From CAVXEH01 sp963805645 (GTDB lineage: Bacteria > Chloroflexota > Limnocylindria > QHBO01), in assembly GCA_963805645.1 (NCBI GenBank), contig CAWDVA010000005.1:310001-374000 (forward strand): a DNA stretch of 64,000 bases, written 5' to 3'. Below are positions 35,002 to 43,951 of this stretch, piece after piece. Position 1 is the first letter of the stretch. Each line of letters opens with the position of its first letter. A program made the position numbers and the translations under genes. The notes beneath the pieces are model-generated. The model had not been told where the DNA came from, made no database searches, and saw nothing but the letters and a program-made list of their open reading frames with translations.

Positions 35002-36020
35002 TGGATCCACCCTCCGGGCTCCGTGCCGAAGCAGCGGGCGAGGTGCCCTTCGCCCTCGCGCTCGGAGAGCTCTGGCTCCTCTTCGCGGCAGACGTCGCGC
35101 GCGTAGCGGCAGCGCGGGCTGAAGCGGCACTCGGCACCGGGGTTGATGAGATCGGGCGGGAGGCCCTCGATCGTCCGCAGGCGAGCGTGCCTCTCCTCGT
35201 CCAGGCGGGGCAGGGACTCGAGCAGGCCCCACGCATACGGCATCCTCGGCTTCTCGAAGATGTCGTCCACCTTGCCGGTCTCGACGATGCGCCCGGCGTA
35301 CATGACGTTGATCCGGTCGCACATGCCTGCCGCGATCCCCAGGTCGTGGGTGATGAGGATTACCGCGGTCCCGAACTCGGAGGAGAGCGACTTGATGAGC
35401 TCCAGGATCTGCGCCTGGATCGTCACGTCCAGCGCGGTGGTGGGCTCGTCGGCAAGGAGGAGCATGGGGTCGCAGGCGAGTGCGATGGCAATCATCACCC
35501 GCTGCCGCATCCCTCCCGAGAACTGGTGCGGGTAGTCGCGCATCCGATCCCGGGCCCGCGGGATGCCGACCTTGCTGAGCAGCTCCACCGCGCGTTCGTC
35601 GGCCGCCTTCTTCGACAGGTCCAGGTGGAGGCGCGCCGACTCGGCGATCTGGAAGCCGATCGTGAGGGTCGGGTTGAGGCTGGTCATGGGGTCCTGGAAG
35701 ATGAAGCCGATCTTCTTGCCCCGCAGCCGCCGCATCTCCTCGTTGGAGAGCTTGAGGATGTTGATCCCGTCCAGGATGATCTCACCGGAGACGATCTTGC
35801 CGGGTGGGTTGGGAACGAGGCGGGTCAGCGAAAGGGCGGTCACGCTCTTCCCGCAGCCGGACTCGCCGACCAGGCCCAGGGTCTCGCCGTAATCGAGATC
35901 GAAGTTGACCCCGTCCACGGCATGCACGATGCCGTCCCCCGTGAAGAACTGGGTCGAGAGATTCCGGACTTCCAGCAGGTTGCGCGCGTGGCGGCGGCTG
36001 TCCTGGAGCGACTCCGCCAT
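34998..36020 (-). CDS. Oligopeptide ABC transporter ATPase, OppD type (operon 2)
   Basis: A 340-residue ATPase with Walker A GESGCGKSV, signature FSGGMRQRVMIAIALA, Walker B LLLADEPTTALD and the C-terminal CRFSPRCRYARDVC block. The ATG at 36020 has GAGGAGGGG 6 nt upstream and is preferred. An in-frame TTG at 36113, 1 nt after the permease stop, would add 31 acidic residues and cannot be excluded. It acts with the OppF ATPase of this operon. Confidence 0.9.
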
Positions 36021-36114
36021 GCGGCGCCCCTCCTCGGTCTCGACGGTGACGTCCTCGGGCAGCTCGGTGAGGACCGGGCTGCCCGCCCGGCCCTGGTCGT
36101 CGGAGACGGTCAAG

Positions 36115-37059
36115 TTACTGCTTCCCCTTCAGCTTGGGATCAAGTGCATCGCGCAGGCCGTCGCCCAGGAACGTGAAGCTCACCAGGGCGAGCGCGATGG
36201 CGATGGCCGGGAACAGGATCAGGTGCGGCTGGGAGCGGATGTAGGCCTGACCCGCGTTCGCAAGGCTGCCCCAGGAGGCCCGTGGCGCCTGAACGCCGAT
36301 GCCGATGAACGCGAGGGTCGCCTCGGTGAGGATGGCACCCGGGATCCCCAGCGTGACGGCCACGATGATGGGGCCGATGGCGTTGGGCAGCAGATGGCGG
36401 GTGACGATCCTGAAGTCGCTCACACCAATGGCCCTGGCCGCTTCCACGTACTCCTGCTCCTTGAGTGACAGGAGCTGCCCGCGAACGAGCCGCGCCATGG
36501 TCACCCAGGCGACGAGACCGATGGCGACGAACACCAGGAGCAGGCCGTCCATGGCCTTGCCGAAGAACGTCTCGCGGAAGGAGACCGACAGCAGGATGAC
36601 GAACAGCAGGTCCGGGAACGCGTAGATGACATCGGTGAAGCGCATGAGGAAGGTGTCGACCCGGCCGCCGAACCAGCCGGCGGCGGCGCCGATGGGCAGC
36701 CCGATGAGCAGCACCACGATCTGGACCACCACCGCCACGGTCATGCTGATCCGGGCACCGTCCATGAGCCGCGACAGCAGGTCACGGCCAAGCTCATCGG
36801 TCCCGAGGATGTGTCCGAACTTGAACGGCGGGATGACCTGGTAGTTGTTCTTCGCAAGGCTCGTGAAGTCCTGGACCCGGTAGTCGTACGGGGTGAGGTA
36901 CGGACCGAAGATCGCGATGAAGATGAGGAAGAGGACGACGAAGCCGCCGACGAGGGCAAGCTTGTTCCGCCGCAGCCGCTTCCAGGCGTCGCCCCACAGG
37001 CTCGCGGGCTTTCGGGTGAGGGCTCCGGGGGCCTCGAGGGCCTGGGTCTGGTTCGCCAT
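36115..37059 (-). CDS. Oligopeptide ABC transporter permease, OppC type (operon 2)
   Basis: A 314-residue permease. The N-terminal OppC domain (KPASLWGDAWKRLRRNKLALVGG) is followed by GHILGTDELGRDLLSRL, six helices, and the EAA loop AARAIGVSDFRIVTRHLLPNA. It ends GDGLRDALDPKLKGKQ. It lies 14 nt downstream of the OppB-type gene and forms the membrane channel with it. Confidence 0.94.
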   Translation of the reverse strand: MANQTQALEAPGALTRKPASLWGDAWKRLRRNKLALVGGFVVLFLIFIAIFGPYLTPYDYRVQDFTSLAKNNYQVIPPFKFGHILGTDELGRDLLSRLMDGARISMTVAVVVQIVVLLIGLPIGAAAGWFGGRVDTFLMRFTDVIYAFPDLLFVILLSVSFRETFFGKAMDGLLLVFVAIGLVAWVTMARLVRGQLLSLKEQEYVEAARAIGVSDFRIVTRHLLPNAIGPIIVAVTLGIPGAILTEATLAFIGIGVQAPRASWGSLANAGQAYIRSQPHLILFPAIAIALALVSFTFLGDGLRDALDPKLKGKQ

Positions 37060-37073
37060 GATGCCCGGGCCTC

Positions 37074-37991
37074 CTAGCTGTACCGGATCCGCGGATCAAT
37101 GTAGGCGTACAGGACGTCCACGACCAGGTTCATGACCGCGATCGCCGCAGCGTACAGCATGGTCATGGCCATGATCACCCCGTAGTCACGCTGCCCGATG
37201 CTCGTGACGTAGTACTTCCCAATTCCCGGGATCGAGAAGATGGTCTCGATGATGAAGCTGCCGGTGATCAGGAAGGCGAGGATGGGTCCCAGGATGGTGA
37301 TCACCGGAATCAGCGCGTTGCGGATCATGTGGACGATCACCACCGTCCGCTCCCTGAGACCCTTGCTCTCCGCGGTGCGCACGTAGTCCTTGCGCGTCAC
37401 CTCCAGCATGGATGCCCGGGTGTAGCGGGCGATCTGGGCGATGGGGAACAGCGCGAGCGCCACGGTGGGCAGCACCCAGCGTGAGGGGTCGCTCCAGCCG
37501 AAGGTCGGGAACCAGCGAAGCGTCACGCTGAACACGACGAGGAGCAGGATCGCCGCGACGAAGCTCGGCGTGCTGATCCCCAGCACGCTGATGAACGTGG
37601 CCAGGTAGTCCGGCCAGCCGTTGTGGCGTAGCGCCGCGATCACCCCCAGCGGAATCCCGATGATGACGGAGAGCAGGAACGCCTGCAGCCCGAGCTGCAC
37701 GGTGGTGCCGATGCCGTCGGCGACGATGTCGTTCACCGAGCGATCCAGGTACTTGTAGGACGGGCCGAGGTCGCCCTGGATCAGGCCGCCCACCCAGCGC
37801 AGGTACTGCACCGGGATGGGGTCGTTCAACCCGTACTTCTCGTTCAGGTGGTCGATGGTCGCCTGGGGCAGCTTCTTCTCGCGGGCCCAGGGACCGCCCG
37901 GTGCCGCGTGCATGAGGGTGAAGGTGATCACCGACACGACGAAGAGGACCGGGATGATCCACAGCACTCGCCGGATGATGTAGCCGACCAC
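37074..37991 (-). CDS. Oligopeptide ABC transporter permease, OppB type (operon 2)
   Basis: A 305-residue permease beginning MVGYIIRRVLWIIPVLFVVSVITF, with GDLGPSYKY, six helices and the EAA loop YVRTAESKGLRERTVVIVHMIRNA. It ends DVLYAYIDPRIRYS. The start is GTG 37991 with AGGAGAG upstream. Two hairpins separate it from the binding-protein gene of the same operon. Confidence 0.94.
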   Translation of the reverse strand: MVGYIIRRVLWIIPVLFVVSVITFTLMHAAPGGPWAREKKLPQATIDHLNEKYGLNDPIPVQYLRWVGGLIQGDLGPSYKYLDRSVNDIVADGIGTTVQLGLQAFLLSVIIGIPLGVIAALRHNGWPDYLATFISVLGISTPSFVAAILLLVVFSVTLRWFPTFGWSDPSRWVLPTVALALFPIAQIARYTRASMLEVTRKDYVRTAESKGLRERTVVIVHMIRNALIPVITILGPILAFLITGSFIIETIFSIPGIGKYYVTSIGQRDYGVIMAMTMLYAAAIAVMNLVVDVLYAYIDPRIRYS

Positions 37992-38026
37992 GTTGCTCTC
38001 CTACTGCCTGGTTCCGCGTCCGACGG

Positions 38027-38060
38027 CCACAGGCCTCCGGTGACGTCCGGAGGGCTGTGG
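38027..38060 (-). terminator. Second intercistronic hairpin (operon 2)
   Basis: CCACAGGCCTCCGG and CCGGAGGGCTGTGG form a 14-bp stem with one mismatch and a 6-nt loop. It lies directly downstream of the first hairpin in transcript order. Confidence 0.5.
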
Positions 38061-38065
38061 TCGTC

Positions 38066-38093
38066 GGGTGGGCCGGACTGGTCCGGCCCACCC
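38066..38093 (-). terminator. First intercistronic hairpin after the binding-protein gene (operon 2)
   Basis: A perfect 13-bp stem (GGGTGGGCCGGAC / GTCCGGCCCACCC) with a 2-nt loop, 38 nt beyond the binding-protein stop. The position matches the operon-1 hairpin, which suggests a shared way of keeping binding-protein mRNA more abundant. Confidence 0.6.
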
Positions 38094-38131
38094 AACCGTA
38101 GGTCGACCCCGATCTGGGGTCAGTCACCCCG

Positions 38132-39850
38132 TCAGTGGGCGGCGATTTGCACCCACGAGAGGAAGTTCTCACCCGAGATCTGGGAGTCCTGCGCCGACGG
38201 GTTCAAGTCGAGGACGTAGGGCTTGACCAGACCAAAGCGCTGGCCGAATCGGACGGGGATGATCGGAGCATCCTTCATCACCATCTCCTGCGCCTGGTTG
38301 TACAGCGGGATCTGCTCCTCGAGCGTTGGCTTCGTGGCTGCCTGCGCCAGGAGCGCGTCAACGTCCTTGTTGCAGTAGCCCATGTTGTTGTTCGCCGAGG
38401 TGCAGCTGATCAGGTCCGTCAGGAAGTTGTTCGGGTGCGGGTAGTCCGCGCCCCATCCGAGACGGAAGATCGTGAACGGATCCTTCGACAGCCGGTCGAG
38501 ATACGCGCCCCACTCCAGGCCGACGGGCTCAACGGAGACGCCGAAGGCGGTCCGCCAGGCCTCGACCATGAAGTCGACCTTGTTCTCCCAGTTGGCGCCG
38601 GTGTTGTACCCGATCTGGAGCTTGAGCTGGCTCGCGTCGGTCAGGCCCAGGTCCTTGAGGCCGGCATCGAAGTCAGTCTTGGCCTTGGCCATGTCGAACG
38701 GGTACATGTCGAAGTCCTGGTGACCCGGCATGCCGGGCGGAACCAGGCTGTTGGCCACGACGCCGATGCCGCTGAACGCGGTCGCCATCATGGTCTTCTT
38801 GTCGATCGCCTCGTTGAAGGCGTGCCGCAGGTTGATGCTCTTGGTGAACGGGCTCTTGTCCTGCTTCACGTCGAAGCCGAAGTAGGTGATCGACAGGGTC
38901 GCCCCCGAGAGCACCTGCTGGCTCAACACCGGGTCGCTCTGGATGCGGGAGACCTCCTGCGACGGAACGCCCGCAATGTCGAGCTCGCCCGCCTCGTAGG
39001 CAGCCAGGCTCGCTGACGGGTCCGTGATCATGGCGTAGTCGATTTCCTTGATCGTCGGGGCCCCGCCGAAGGCCGAGCTGATGTCCGGGTTCCAGTTGGG
39101 GTTCGGAACCAGCACGATCTTCGAGTTGTGCTGCCATTCCTTGTACATCATCGGGCCCGACGAGACGTAGTTGGCCGCCTCGGTGAAGTCGGCCGACTCG
39201 TGCCAGGACTTCTCCATGGGCACGGTGCCATACAGGGTCGCGATGTACACGAAGTAGGCCGCCGGGTGAGCGAGCGTCACCACGAAGGTCTTGTCGTCGG
39301 GCGCAGCAACGCCGAACTTGTCCATCATGGCGTTGATGTCGGCGTCGCTCGTGCTCTTGACGTCAACGCCAAGAAGCTCCGAGCCTTCCACGACGTCGGC
39401 CATGATGTAGCTGTAGCCCGCCGCGTTGCGCGGGTCGATCAGCTGCTTCCAGCTGTAGACGAAGTCGCCAGCGACGATCGGATCGCCGTTGTTGTACTTG
39501 ATGTTGTCACGCAGGTGGAAGGTGATCGTCTGGCCATCCGGGCTGATGTCCCAGCTCTTCGCCAGCCACGGAATCACGTTCAGGTCCTTGTCGAAGTAGA
39601 CAAGCGTGGCCGTCGTGTTCCGCAGGACGGTGATCGACTGCGAGTCGGTCGCCTGGGTCGGGTCCTGGGTCGGCGGCTCGCCTCCCATATCGACATGGAG
39701 CACCTGGTTGGGGTCCATGGCCATCTGCGACGCGGTCGCGGCCGTCGAATTCGACGGCGCGGTCGAGCCACCGGTGTTGTTGTTCGAGCTGCAGGCCGCA
39801 AGCACGACCATCAGCGCGACCAGGACTCCAAAGCTCTTCTTAATCCACAT
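38132..39850 (-). CDS. Family-5 solute-binding lipoprotein, normal order (operon 2)
   Basis: A 572-residue lipoprotein with lipobox MVVLAAC and an Asn/Ser/Thr-rich linker. Blocks are in the ordinary order: an N-terminal lobe (TLVYFDKDLNVIPWLAKSWDISPDGQ, HLRDNIKYNNGD), then the ligand-binding lobe, then RLGWGADYPHPNNFL and APIIPVRFG at the end. It should capture oligopeptides for operon 2. GGACGAGG before ATG 39850 is the ribosome site. It serves as an internal control for the permuted homologue at 31933. Confidence 0.95.
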   Translation of the reverse strand: MWIKKSFGVLVALMVVLAACSSNNNTGGSTAPSNSTAATASQMAMDPNQVLHVDMGGEPPTQDPTQATDSQSITVLRNTTATLVYFDKDLNVIPWLAKSWDISPDGQTITFHLRDNIKYNNGDPIVAGDFVYSWKQLIDPRNAAGYSYIMADVVEGSELLGVDVKSTSDADINAMMDKFGVAAPDDKTFVVTLAHPAAYFVYIATLYGTVPMEKSWHESADFTEAANYVSSGPMMYKEWQHNSKIVLVPNPNWNPDISSAFGGAPTIKEIDYAMITDPSASLAAYEAGELDIAGVPSQEVSRIQSDPVLSQQVLSGATLSITYFGFDVKQDKSPFTKSINLRHAFNEAIDKKTMMATAFSGIGVVANSLVPPGMPGHQDFDMYPFDMAKAKTDFDAGLKDLGLTDASQLKLQIGYNTGANWENKVDFMVEAWRTAFGVSVEPVGLEWGAYLDRLSKDPFTIFRLGWGADYPHPNNFLTDLISCTSANNNMGYCNKDVDALLAQAATKPTLEEQIPLYNQAQEMVMKDAPIIPVRFGQRFGLVKPYVLDLNPSAQDSQISGENFLSWVQIAAH

Positions 39851-40242
39851 ACACCTCGTCCTTTCGCCGGTACGGCGTCAAAGGTGACCGCCGCGGGGTG
39901 CGGCGGGATCGGTTAGGTCCACGGCCAGCGCCTTCTGGGGGCGTGCGCCCTGGACAACCGCCGGTCATGACGTCAGCGCAATGATCGCGGTGTGACCTCC
40001 TCTCCTACGTGCGAAGCGCCCAACCGTCCGATAGCGCCCGGCCCCGCCCCGAAGGGAGCCCCGGGACATGAACGCAGGCGCCATCAGGCGCCTCGCCGGG
40101 CGTAGGGCCCGCCAATGATTGTCCGGAGCATAAGGTAACGTCAAGAAAGCATCAGCGCTCCAGCCGCTGAGCCGGGTTACAAGTGCTACCCGACGCCCCC
40201 CGGAAAGGTTCAATCCTGGCCAGGCCCCGACGGCGGGAGGCA
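39851..40242. other. 392-bp intergenic region
   Basis: This gap upstream of ABC operon 2 holds no convincing gene. It contains a 7-bp stem-loop (AGGCGCC-ATCA-GGCGCCT, 40076-40093) that may end the lipoprotein transcript from the right. It also has a TGACGTCA palindrome (39968-39975) and, on the minus strand near 40140, a TTGACG -35-like hexamer without a good -10. The operon-2 promoter is probably here. Confidence 0.4.
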
Positions 40243-41091
40243 TCACGGGATGAAGGCGTAGGCCCTGGCACTGGCGATCGCCGCAGTGTCGACGCCGGCG
40301 CCCGTGACCGAGAAGGCCCGGCTCCCACCAGCCGGGAGGGTGATCCCGCTGGGCGACGCCACGACGGCACCCACCAGCTGGTCCGCGGCATCGAAGAAGG
40401 CGACCCCGATGGTGGGGGGCTTGTTGCGCTTGGTCCCGCTCGTCTCCCGCAGCGTCCCGCTCACGGTCACCGCATCAGCTCCGTCCGCCGTCCAGCGCAG
40501 ATCGGCCACGGTCAGCGGAATCGCCGGGACGTCGTCCATCCCGCGCGTGGGACAGTACTTGATGTGGGTCACCAGGTCGCCGGGCGTCCCGGCTCCGGTC
40601 ACGGGCTGACCGCCCATGATGTAGACGGCGGACTGCCCGGGCTGCACGATAGCCGGGCTCGGGAAGAAGCGACCCGCGCGGGTGTACACCGCGTTGCCGC
40701 CATCCTTCCATTCGAGGCGAACGGCCGGCGTGTAGAGCTGGGTGGGCTCGTAGTCGTACAGCGTGTTGAGGAAGGTGACCGGCTCCTCCCCGACGTTGTT
40801 GAGCTCGAAGTACATGCTGATCTGCCCGTCGGCGATGTAGACCTGCTGGACCATCTGGCCGCGATACGGCTTGACCGGTCCCGGCACAGGGGGGACGACG
40901 ACCTGCAGGTGCACGGGGACGCCGGTCGCCGTCGACGCGTTGGGCGAGAGCACCGCGGACGGCACCGCCGAGGGCACCGGACTCGGAGCGTCCGACGTGC
41001 CCGCGCCGGGGCCGGCACAGCCGGCGAGAAAGACTCCGGCTGCGGCGACCAACGCGGCACGCCGCGTGAGACGCCGGGATCCCAGGATCAC
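40243..41091 (-). CDS. Lipoprotein downstream of sigma/anti-sigma pair
   Basis: A 282-residue exported lipoprotein: RRLTRRAALVAAAGVFLAGC gives a lipobox (Cys about 22) with twin arginines, so Tat export is possible. A Pro/Ser-rich linker (about 30-50) leads into a beta-rich domain with DGQISMYFELNNVGEEPVTFLN and repeated T/V-rich strands. I do not recognise the family. The start is GTG 41091, overlapping the anti-sigma stop as GTGA, so it belongs to the same operon. Confidence 0.7.
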   Translation of the reverse strand: MILGSRRLTRRAALVAAAGVFLAGCAGPGAGTSDAPSPVPSAVPSAVLSPNASTATGVPVHLQVVVPPVPGPVKPYRGQMVQQVYIADGQISMYFELNNVGEEPVTFLNTLYDYEPTQLYTPAVRLEWKDGGNAVYTRAGRFFPSPAIVQPGQSAVYIMGGQPVTGAGTPGDLVTHIKYCPTRGMDDVPAIPLTVADLRWTADGADAVTVSGTLRETSGTKRNKPPTIGVAFFDAADQLVGAVVASPSGITLPAGGSRAFSVTGAGVDTAAIASARAYAFIP

Positions 41092-41651
41092 TCGGTCAGG
41101 CCCGTCGCCGGCTTCGGGAGGGTCGCCAGCCCCCTGGTGGATGGATCGGCGGAGGGCATGACGCCCGTTGCCGGGGGCGGAATCGGCGGCGGCGGCTGGT
41201 ACACCAGCCACCAGGCCACCTCGTGCGGCGTCAGCGGATCATTGTCCGCGCGCTCCATGACGCCCGGCCACGCGACGGTGCGTGCCTGCAGCAGGGTAGG
41301 CTGCCGATCGCCGGCCACGTTCACGACCGCGGCTAGCATGAGGGCCATCGCGGCGCCGGCCGGCATCAGGCGGGCAATGCGGAAGAGCCGCGATCGCCAG
41401 GTCACCTGCTCCTCCTCGGCGAGCGCCCGGATACGAACCGCATTGAAGGCCCGTGGAGACGGGTCCTGACCGGCGATCCGGGCACGCAGCGCACGCTGCA
41501 GCTGAAGGACGAGCGATCGCTCGAGCCCCACCTCCTCGCGGCAGGTCGCGCAGTCGGCGAGGTGAGCCAGGTGCGGTGCGGACCGCGAGTCGAGCTCCTC
41601 CCCGAATCGGAAGCGCTCGATGAGCTCGCGGCTGACCCTACGGCAGCTCAT
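41088..41651 (-). CDS. Zinc-binding membrane anti-sigma factor
   Basis: A 187-residue protein with an N-terminal zinc-finger-like anti-sigma domain (His27, His30, Cys34 and Cys37 in HLAHLADCATC). One transmembrane helix follows (about 95-114, LMPAGAAMALMLAAVV) and then a Pro-rich extracellular tail of about 70 residues. This is the layout of a ZAS anti-sigma factor that holds its sigma at the membrane. It overlaps the sigma gene by 14 nt and the lipoprotein gene by 4 nt. Confidence 0.82.
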   Translation of the reverse strand: MSCRRVSRELIERFRFGEELDSRSAPHLAHLADCATCREEVGLERSLVLQLQRALRARIAGQDPSPRAFNAVRIRALAEEEQVTWRSRLFRIARLMPAGAAMALMLAAVVNVAGDRQPTLLQARTVAWPGVMERADNDPLTPHEVAWWLVYQPPPPIPPPATGVMPSADPSTRGLATLPKPATGLTE

Positions 41652-42300
41652 GTGAGGTCAGCCTCGAATCCGCGTGCGCGGACGCACGGCGCTCGATGGG
41701 CAGCTGCGCGCGGAGCGCCTTCAATGCATAGTGCAGCCGGGACTTCATGGTGCCCACGTTGCACTCCGCGATCTCGGCGGACTCCGCCAGGGAGTACCCA
41801 TGCAGGTAGTAGAGAATGATGGCCGTCTGCTGCTTGGGTGGCAGCGCATCGATCCCGCGCTGGAGCACCTCGATGATCTCGCGTGACTCGACCACCTGGT
41901 CGGGGCGGCTGGTCAGGTCGGTGACGAGATTCGTGATGAGGGCCGTGAGCGGCTCGACGCTGGCCTTCCGCCGCGTGACGCGCGAGTAGCACAGGTTCGT
42001 GCAGACCCGCTGCAGCCACGGCAGGGGGGAGACATCGGTGCGAAGCCGATCTCGGACGCGGTAGGCCTTGACGAAGCAATCCTGGAGGATCTCCTCGGCG
42101 AGGAAGGGGTCACGGGTGATCGCCAGCGCGGTGGTGTACACCGGCCGCTTGTACCTATTGAAGAACTCTTCGAACGCGTCCAGGTCCCCCGACTGGATCC
42201 GTTCGACGAGGCCATCCGGCTGCGTCGTTCCCACTGGCACCCCGTGATCAGATGCGCCGATCGGTACCCATACTACGCCAGCGCCCTCAGGCGGGTTCAT
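41638..42300 (-). CDS. ECF-family RNA polymerase sigma factor
   Basis: A 220-residue ECF sigma factor. Region 2 runs from about residue 30 to 100 (DAFEEFFNRYKRPVYTTAL, AEEILQDCFVKAYRVRDRL, WLQRVCTNLCYSR). Region 4 runs from about 140 to 200 (LPPKQQTAIILYYLHGYSLAESAEI, GTMKSRLHYALKALR). ATG 42300 overlaps the end of gcvPB; GTG 42240 and GTG 42234 are alternative starts, and a TAGTAT hexamer between them and the ATG could be a -10 for the shorter form. Its partner anti-sigma factor follows directly. Confidence 0.88.
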   Translation of the reverse strand: MNPPEGAGVVWVPIGASDHGVPVGTTQPDGLVERIQSGDLDAFEEFFNRYKRPVYTTALAITRDPFLAEEILQDCFVKAYRVRDRLRTDVSPLPWLQRVCTNLCYSRVTRRKASVEPLTALITNLVTDLTSRPDQVVESREIIEVLQRGIDALPPKQQTAIILYYLHGYSLAESAEIAECNVGTMKSRLHYALKALRAQLPIERRASAHADSRLTSHELP

Positions 42301-43951
42301 CCTGACCGGCCGCCGCTTCGGGGAAGGTATGACGCAGATCCGGGTGCCGGGCGGCGCCCGCCTCGTCCAGCCGGCCCACCGGCGTGGTGACCGGCGCCGC
42401 CTTCAACGCTGCGGGGTCGGCGGCGGCCGCGGCCGCGATCTCGTGCATCACGTCGACGAAGCGATCGAGGGTCTCGAGGCTCTCGGTCTCGGTTGGCTCG
42501 ATCATCAGTGCCTCCTCGACGATGAGCGGGAAGTAGATCGTGGGCGGGTGGATGCCGTGGTCGAGGATGGCCTTGGCGATGTCGAGGGTCGTCACCCCGT
42601 GCTCCTGCTTCTGCCGCCGACCGCTGAAGACGACCTCGTGCTTGCAGATGCGGTCGTACGGCAGGTCGTAGGCATCGGCCAGGCGCACGCGCAGGTAGTT
42701 CGCGGCCAGCACGGCGTCGTCGCTGATCTCGCGCAGGCCCGCCGCCCCGTTCGAACGGATGTAGGTGTAGGCGCGCACGTGCATGCCGAAGTTCCCGGTG
42801 AAGGCACGGACCTGGCCGATGGTGGTCGGTCGCGCGTCCGGTGCCTCGAGCGCGAAGCGCGCGCCGGGGGTCGAGCGTCCGGCCCACGCGTTCCGGCGCA
42901 CCTCGTCGGCATCGCCGGCGACCAGCACCGGCAGCGGCACGGGCAGGAACGGCGCCAACCGCTCACTGACGCCCACGGGGCCGGCGCCGGGTCCCCCACC
43001 GCCGTGCGGCGTCGAGAACGTCTTGTGCAGGTTGAAGTGCATGACGTCGAAGCCGGCGTCTCCCGGACGGAAACGGCCGAGGATCGCGTTCAGGTTGGCG
43101 CCATCCATGTAGGCGACGGCCCCGGCGGCGTGCACGGCAGCGACGACCTGGTCGATCTGGTCCTCGAAGATGCCCAGCGTCGACGGGTTGGTGATCATCA
43201 GGGCCGCGGTATCGGGGCCCAGGGCTTCGCGCAGGGCTCCCAGGTCGATCCCGCCGCGCTCGTTCGACGGGATGGTGACCGTCGTGTAGCCGACCATGGA
43301 TGCGGTCGCCGGGTTGGTCCCGTGCGCGCTGTCCGGGACGAGGACGCGCGTCCGCTGCTCTCCCTCGCCACGCGAGCGATGGTAGGCGCGGGTCATGAGC
43401 ATGCCGGTCAGCTCTCCGTGCGCTCCGGCGGCCGGCTGGAGGGAGACGGCGGCCATCCCGCTGACCTCGCGGAGCAGCTCCGCGAGCAGCCACTGGAGCT
43501 CGAGGCTCCCCTGGCTCGCCTCCGGCGGGTCGAGGGGGTGCGACCCGGCCAGCCCGGGCAGCCGTGCGGCCCACTCGTTGACCTTGGGGTTGTACTTCAT
43601 GGTGCACGAGCCGAGCGGGTAGAAGCCCAGGTCGATGGCATGGTTCAGGTGGCTCAGCCGATTGAAGTGACGCAGCAGCTCGAGCTCGCTCACCTCGGGG
43701 AGCCGCGGCGCCTCGTCACGAAGCGCCGATGCCGGCAGGGCGGGTTGCGCCCTTCCCGCCGCGACCGCGTCGGCGGACGGCGCCGGGAAGCGCACTGCGC
43801 GGCGTCCCGGCCGCGAGCGGTCGAAGATCCGCGGCTCCACGACGGTGAATGGGCCGCTCGCTTCGGGAGAGGTGAACGCGGCGCCCCGCCCCGAGGGGTC
43901 GGACGCGCCGGGGGCTCCGGCCGGGGCGCCCGGTCGCTCCGTCACGCTCAT
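42287..43951 (-). CDS. gcvPB: Glycine decarboxylase subunit 2 (P protein, PLP half)
   Basis: A 554-residue C-terminal half of glycine dehydrogenase, which decarboxylates glycine and passes the aminomethyl group to GcvH. The PLP lysine lies in HFNLHKTFSTPHGGGGPG. LGSCTMKYNP, SLQPAAGAHGELTG and DSAHGTNPATA are conserved blocks. The first about 35 residues are a Gly/Ser/Pro-rich extension. ATG 43951 overlaps the gcvPA stop as ATGA. Confidence 0.97.
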   Translation of the reverse strand: MSVTERPGAPAGAPGASDPSGRGAAFTSPEASGPFTVVEPRIFDRSRPGRRAVRFPAPSADAVAAGRAQPALPASALRDEAPRLPEVSELELLRHFNRLSHLNHAIDLGFYPLGSCTMKYNPKVNEWAARLPGLAGSHPLDPPEASQGSLELQWLLAELLREVSGMAAVSLQPAAGAHGELTGMLMTRAYHRSRGEGEQRTRVLVPDSAHGTNPATASMVGYTTVTIPSNERGGIDLGALREALGPDTAALMITNPSTLGIFEDQIDQVVAAVHAAGAVAYMDGANLNAILGRFRPGDAGFDVMHFNLHKTFSTPHGGGGPGAGPVGVSERLAPFLPVPLPVLVAGDADEVRRNAWAGRSTPGARFALEAPDARPTTIGQVRAFTGNFGMHVRAYTYIRSNGAAGLREISDDAVLAANYLRVRLADAYDLPYDRICKHEVVFSGRRQKQEHGVTTLDIAKAILDHGIHPPTIYFPLIVEEALMIEPTETESLETLDRFVDVMHEIAAAAAADPAALKAAPVTTPVGRLDEAGAARHPDLRHTFPEAAAGQDEPA

